A stretch of 64,000 bases of DNA from Prado023 sp963706875 (GTDB lineage: Bacteria > Actinomycetota > Actinomycetes > S36-B12 > CAIYMF01): contig CAVPNW010000012.1 of assembly GCA_963706875.1 (NCBI GenBank), forward strand, positions 1 through 64,000, in the 5' to 3' direction. The notes below the pieces were generated by a model. That model was not told the origin of the DNA and did no database searches. It was given only the letters and a program-made list of their open reading frames with translations. The position numbers and the translations under genes are program-made. Positions 63,443 to 64,000 of this stretch are shown piece by piece; position 1 is the first letter of the stretch, and each line of letters starts with the position of its first letter.

Positions 63443-64000
63443 CGCCAGCTCCTCCACCCTCCGGCCATCGACCCGCCTTCGGGACCTGCTGCGCTGCCTG
63501 ACACAACCGCCATGGCCATCTTCTCGCCTGGCGCGGACCATCGCGGCTCATCGACGGCGGAGGATGCGGTGAGTCGGGCGCCACGCTCGCCCCGCTACTA
63601 GCTACTAGCGATCCGAGGGTGCGGAGGGAACCGCGTCACATCGGCGAAGCGGCCCAGTACGACCGCGGTGTTAAGCCACGCCATGGACGCAACTGTGGTC
63701 GGCCGTTCACTTGGCTGATCTCACCCAACGTGACCAAGCCGGGAGCCGCCCAGACTGCGAGGTGAGTAGACAGCCGGAGTGTCGGGTTGGGGTGTCAGCG
63801 ATCACTCGGGGTGGCTGGCGACCCGCCTGGGCCGGCCCTTCCGTCGACCGCCATGCTGAGACACCCGGGCGCTGCACACCGCCCACTAGGACGCGCAGGT
63901 CGGCATCGCCCGTCGCGCACGCCGGCAGCGGTGTCGTTCAACTTCGAGGCAAGCCGCTTGGAACACTTCGCCGGGCGCGCCTCACAGCCCACGGGGTGCC
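63443..64000. other. Right-edge region without a clear gene
   Basis: About 560 bases. A direct repeat CTACTAGCTACTAGCG lies near 63594-63609. Several open frames exist, including one of 65 codons on the minus strand (63795-63992), but none has a ribosome site, family motif or convincing composition. Nothing else was recognised. Confidence 0.35.

Noticed and set aside
63795..63992. 65-codon minus-strand frame near the right edge
   Set aside because: No ribosome site, no homology motif and ordinary high-GC shadow composition.

Overview
The window is about 64 kb of a high-GC actinobacterial chromosome. The evidence is the overall base composition, frequent GTG starts, TANNNT -10 boxes placed directly before start codons, an actinobacterial-type rRNA operon without spacer tRNAs, and actinobacterial gene neighbourhoods (infC-rpmI-rplT, pheST, argCJBDR-argGH, tlyA-nadK-recN-pyrG, xerD-parA-scpAB-rluB, cmk-der). 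I cannot name a genus from the sequence alone.

Region 1 (1-5.6 kb) holds the N-terminal half of a multi-pass membrane sensor that runs off the left edge, an exported subtilase ending in 19 copies of the pentapeptide ARSWS, and a fused acyl-CoA carboxyltransferase overlapping an SseB-family gene. Region 2 (5.6-15 kb) is translation machinery: infC (rare ATC start, strong leader hairpin), rpmI, rplT, a 23S/tRNA SPOUT methylase, a SulP transporter, pheS and pheT. Region 3 (15-24.3 kb) is arginine biosynthesis in two units, argC-J-B-D-R and argG-H. Both are preceded by a nearly identical 20-bp element containing the -10 box, the presumed ArgR operator. argF is absent from its usual place between argD and argR. 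Region 4 (24.3-31.9 kb) has a cupin gene, tyrS and one complete rRNA operon with two promoters, a pre-23S processing stem and a perfect terminator.

Region 5 (32-53.4 kb) is conserved housekeeping DNA packed into overlapping operons. It contains a TPR protein with a 290-residue Ser/Arg/Gly tail, a HAD phosphatase, two small proteins (one with a 15-bp tandem repeat), TlyA, NAD kinase, RecN, CTP synthase, a Nudix hydrolase, alanine dehydrogenase, XerD, ParA, ScpA, ScpB and RluB. It continues with an SDR, chorismate mutase, prephenate dehydrogenase, a META lipoprotein, Cmk, Der and a CoA-binding protein.

Region 6 (53.66-64 kb) starts at a tRNA-Pro(GGG) gene and differs in character. It carries a PspC-type two-component envelope-stress locus, two ECF sigma/anti-sigma cassettes, a DUF2975/HTH pair with a clear palindromic operator, and a VanZ-like fragment. 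At least seven reading-frame shifts fall in this last 10 kb and none was seen in the preceding 53 kb. One of them fuses a sigma factor to its anti-sigma factor. This is either a young decaying accessory segment or a stretch of poor assembly. No CRISPR array, transposase, intact integrase or complete defence system was seen.
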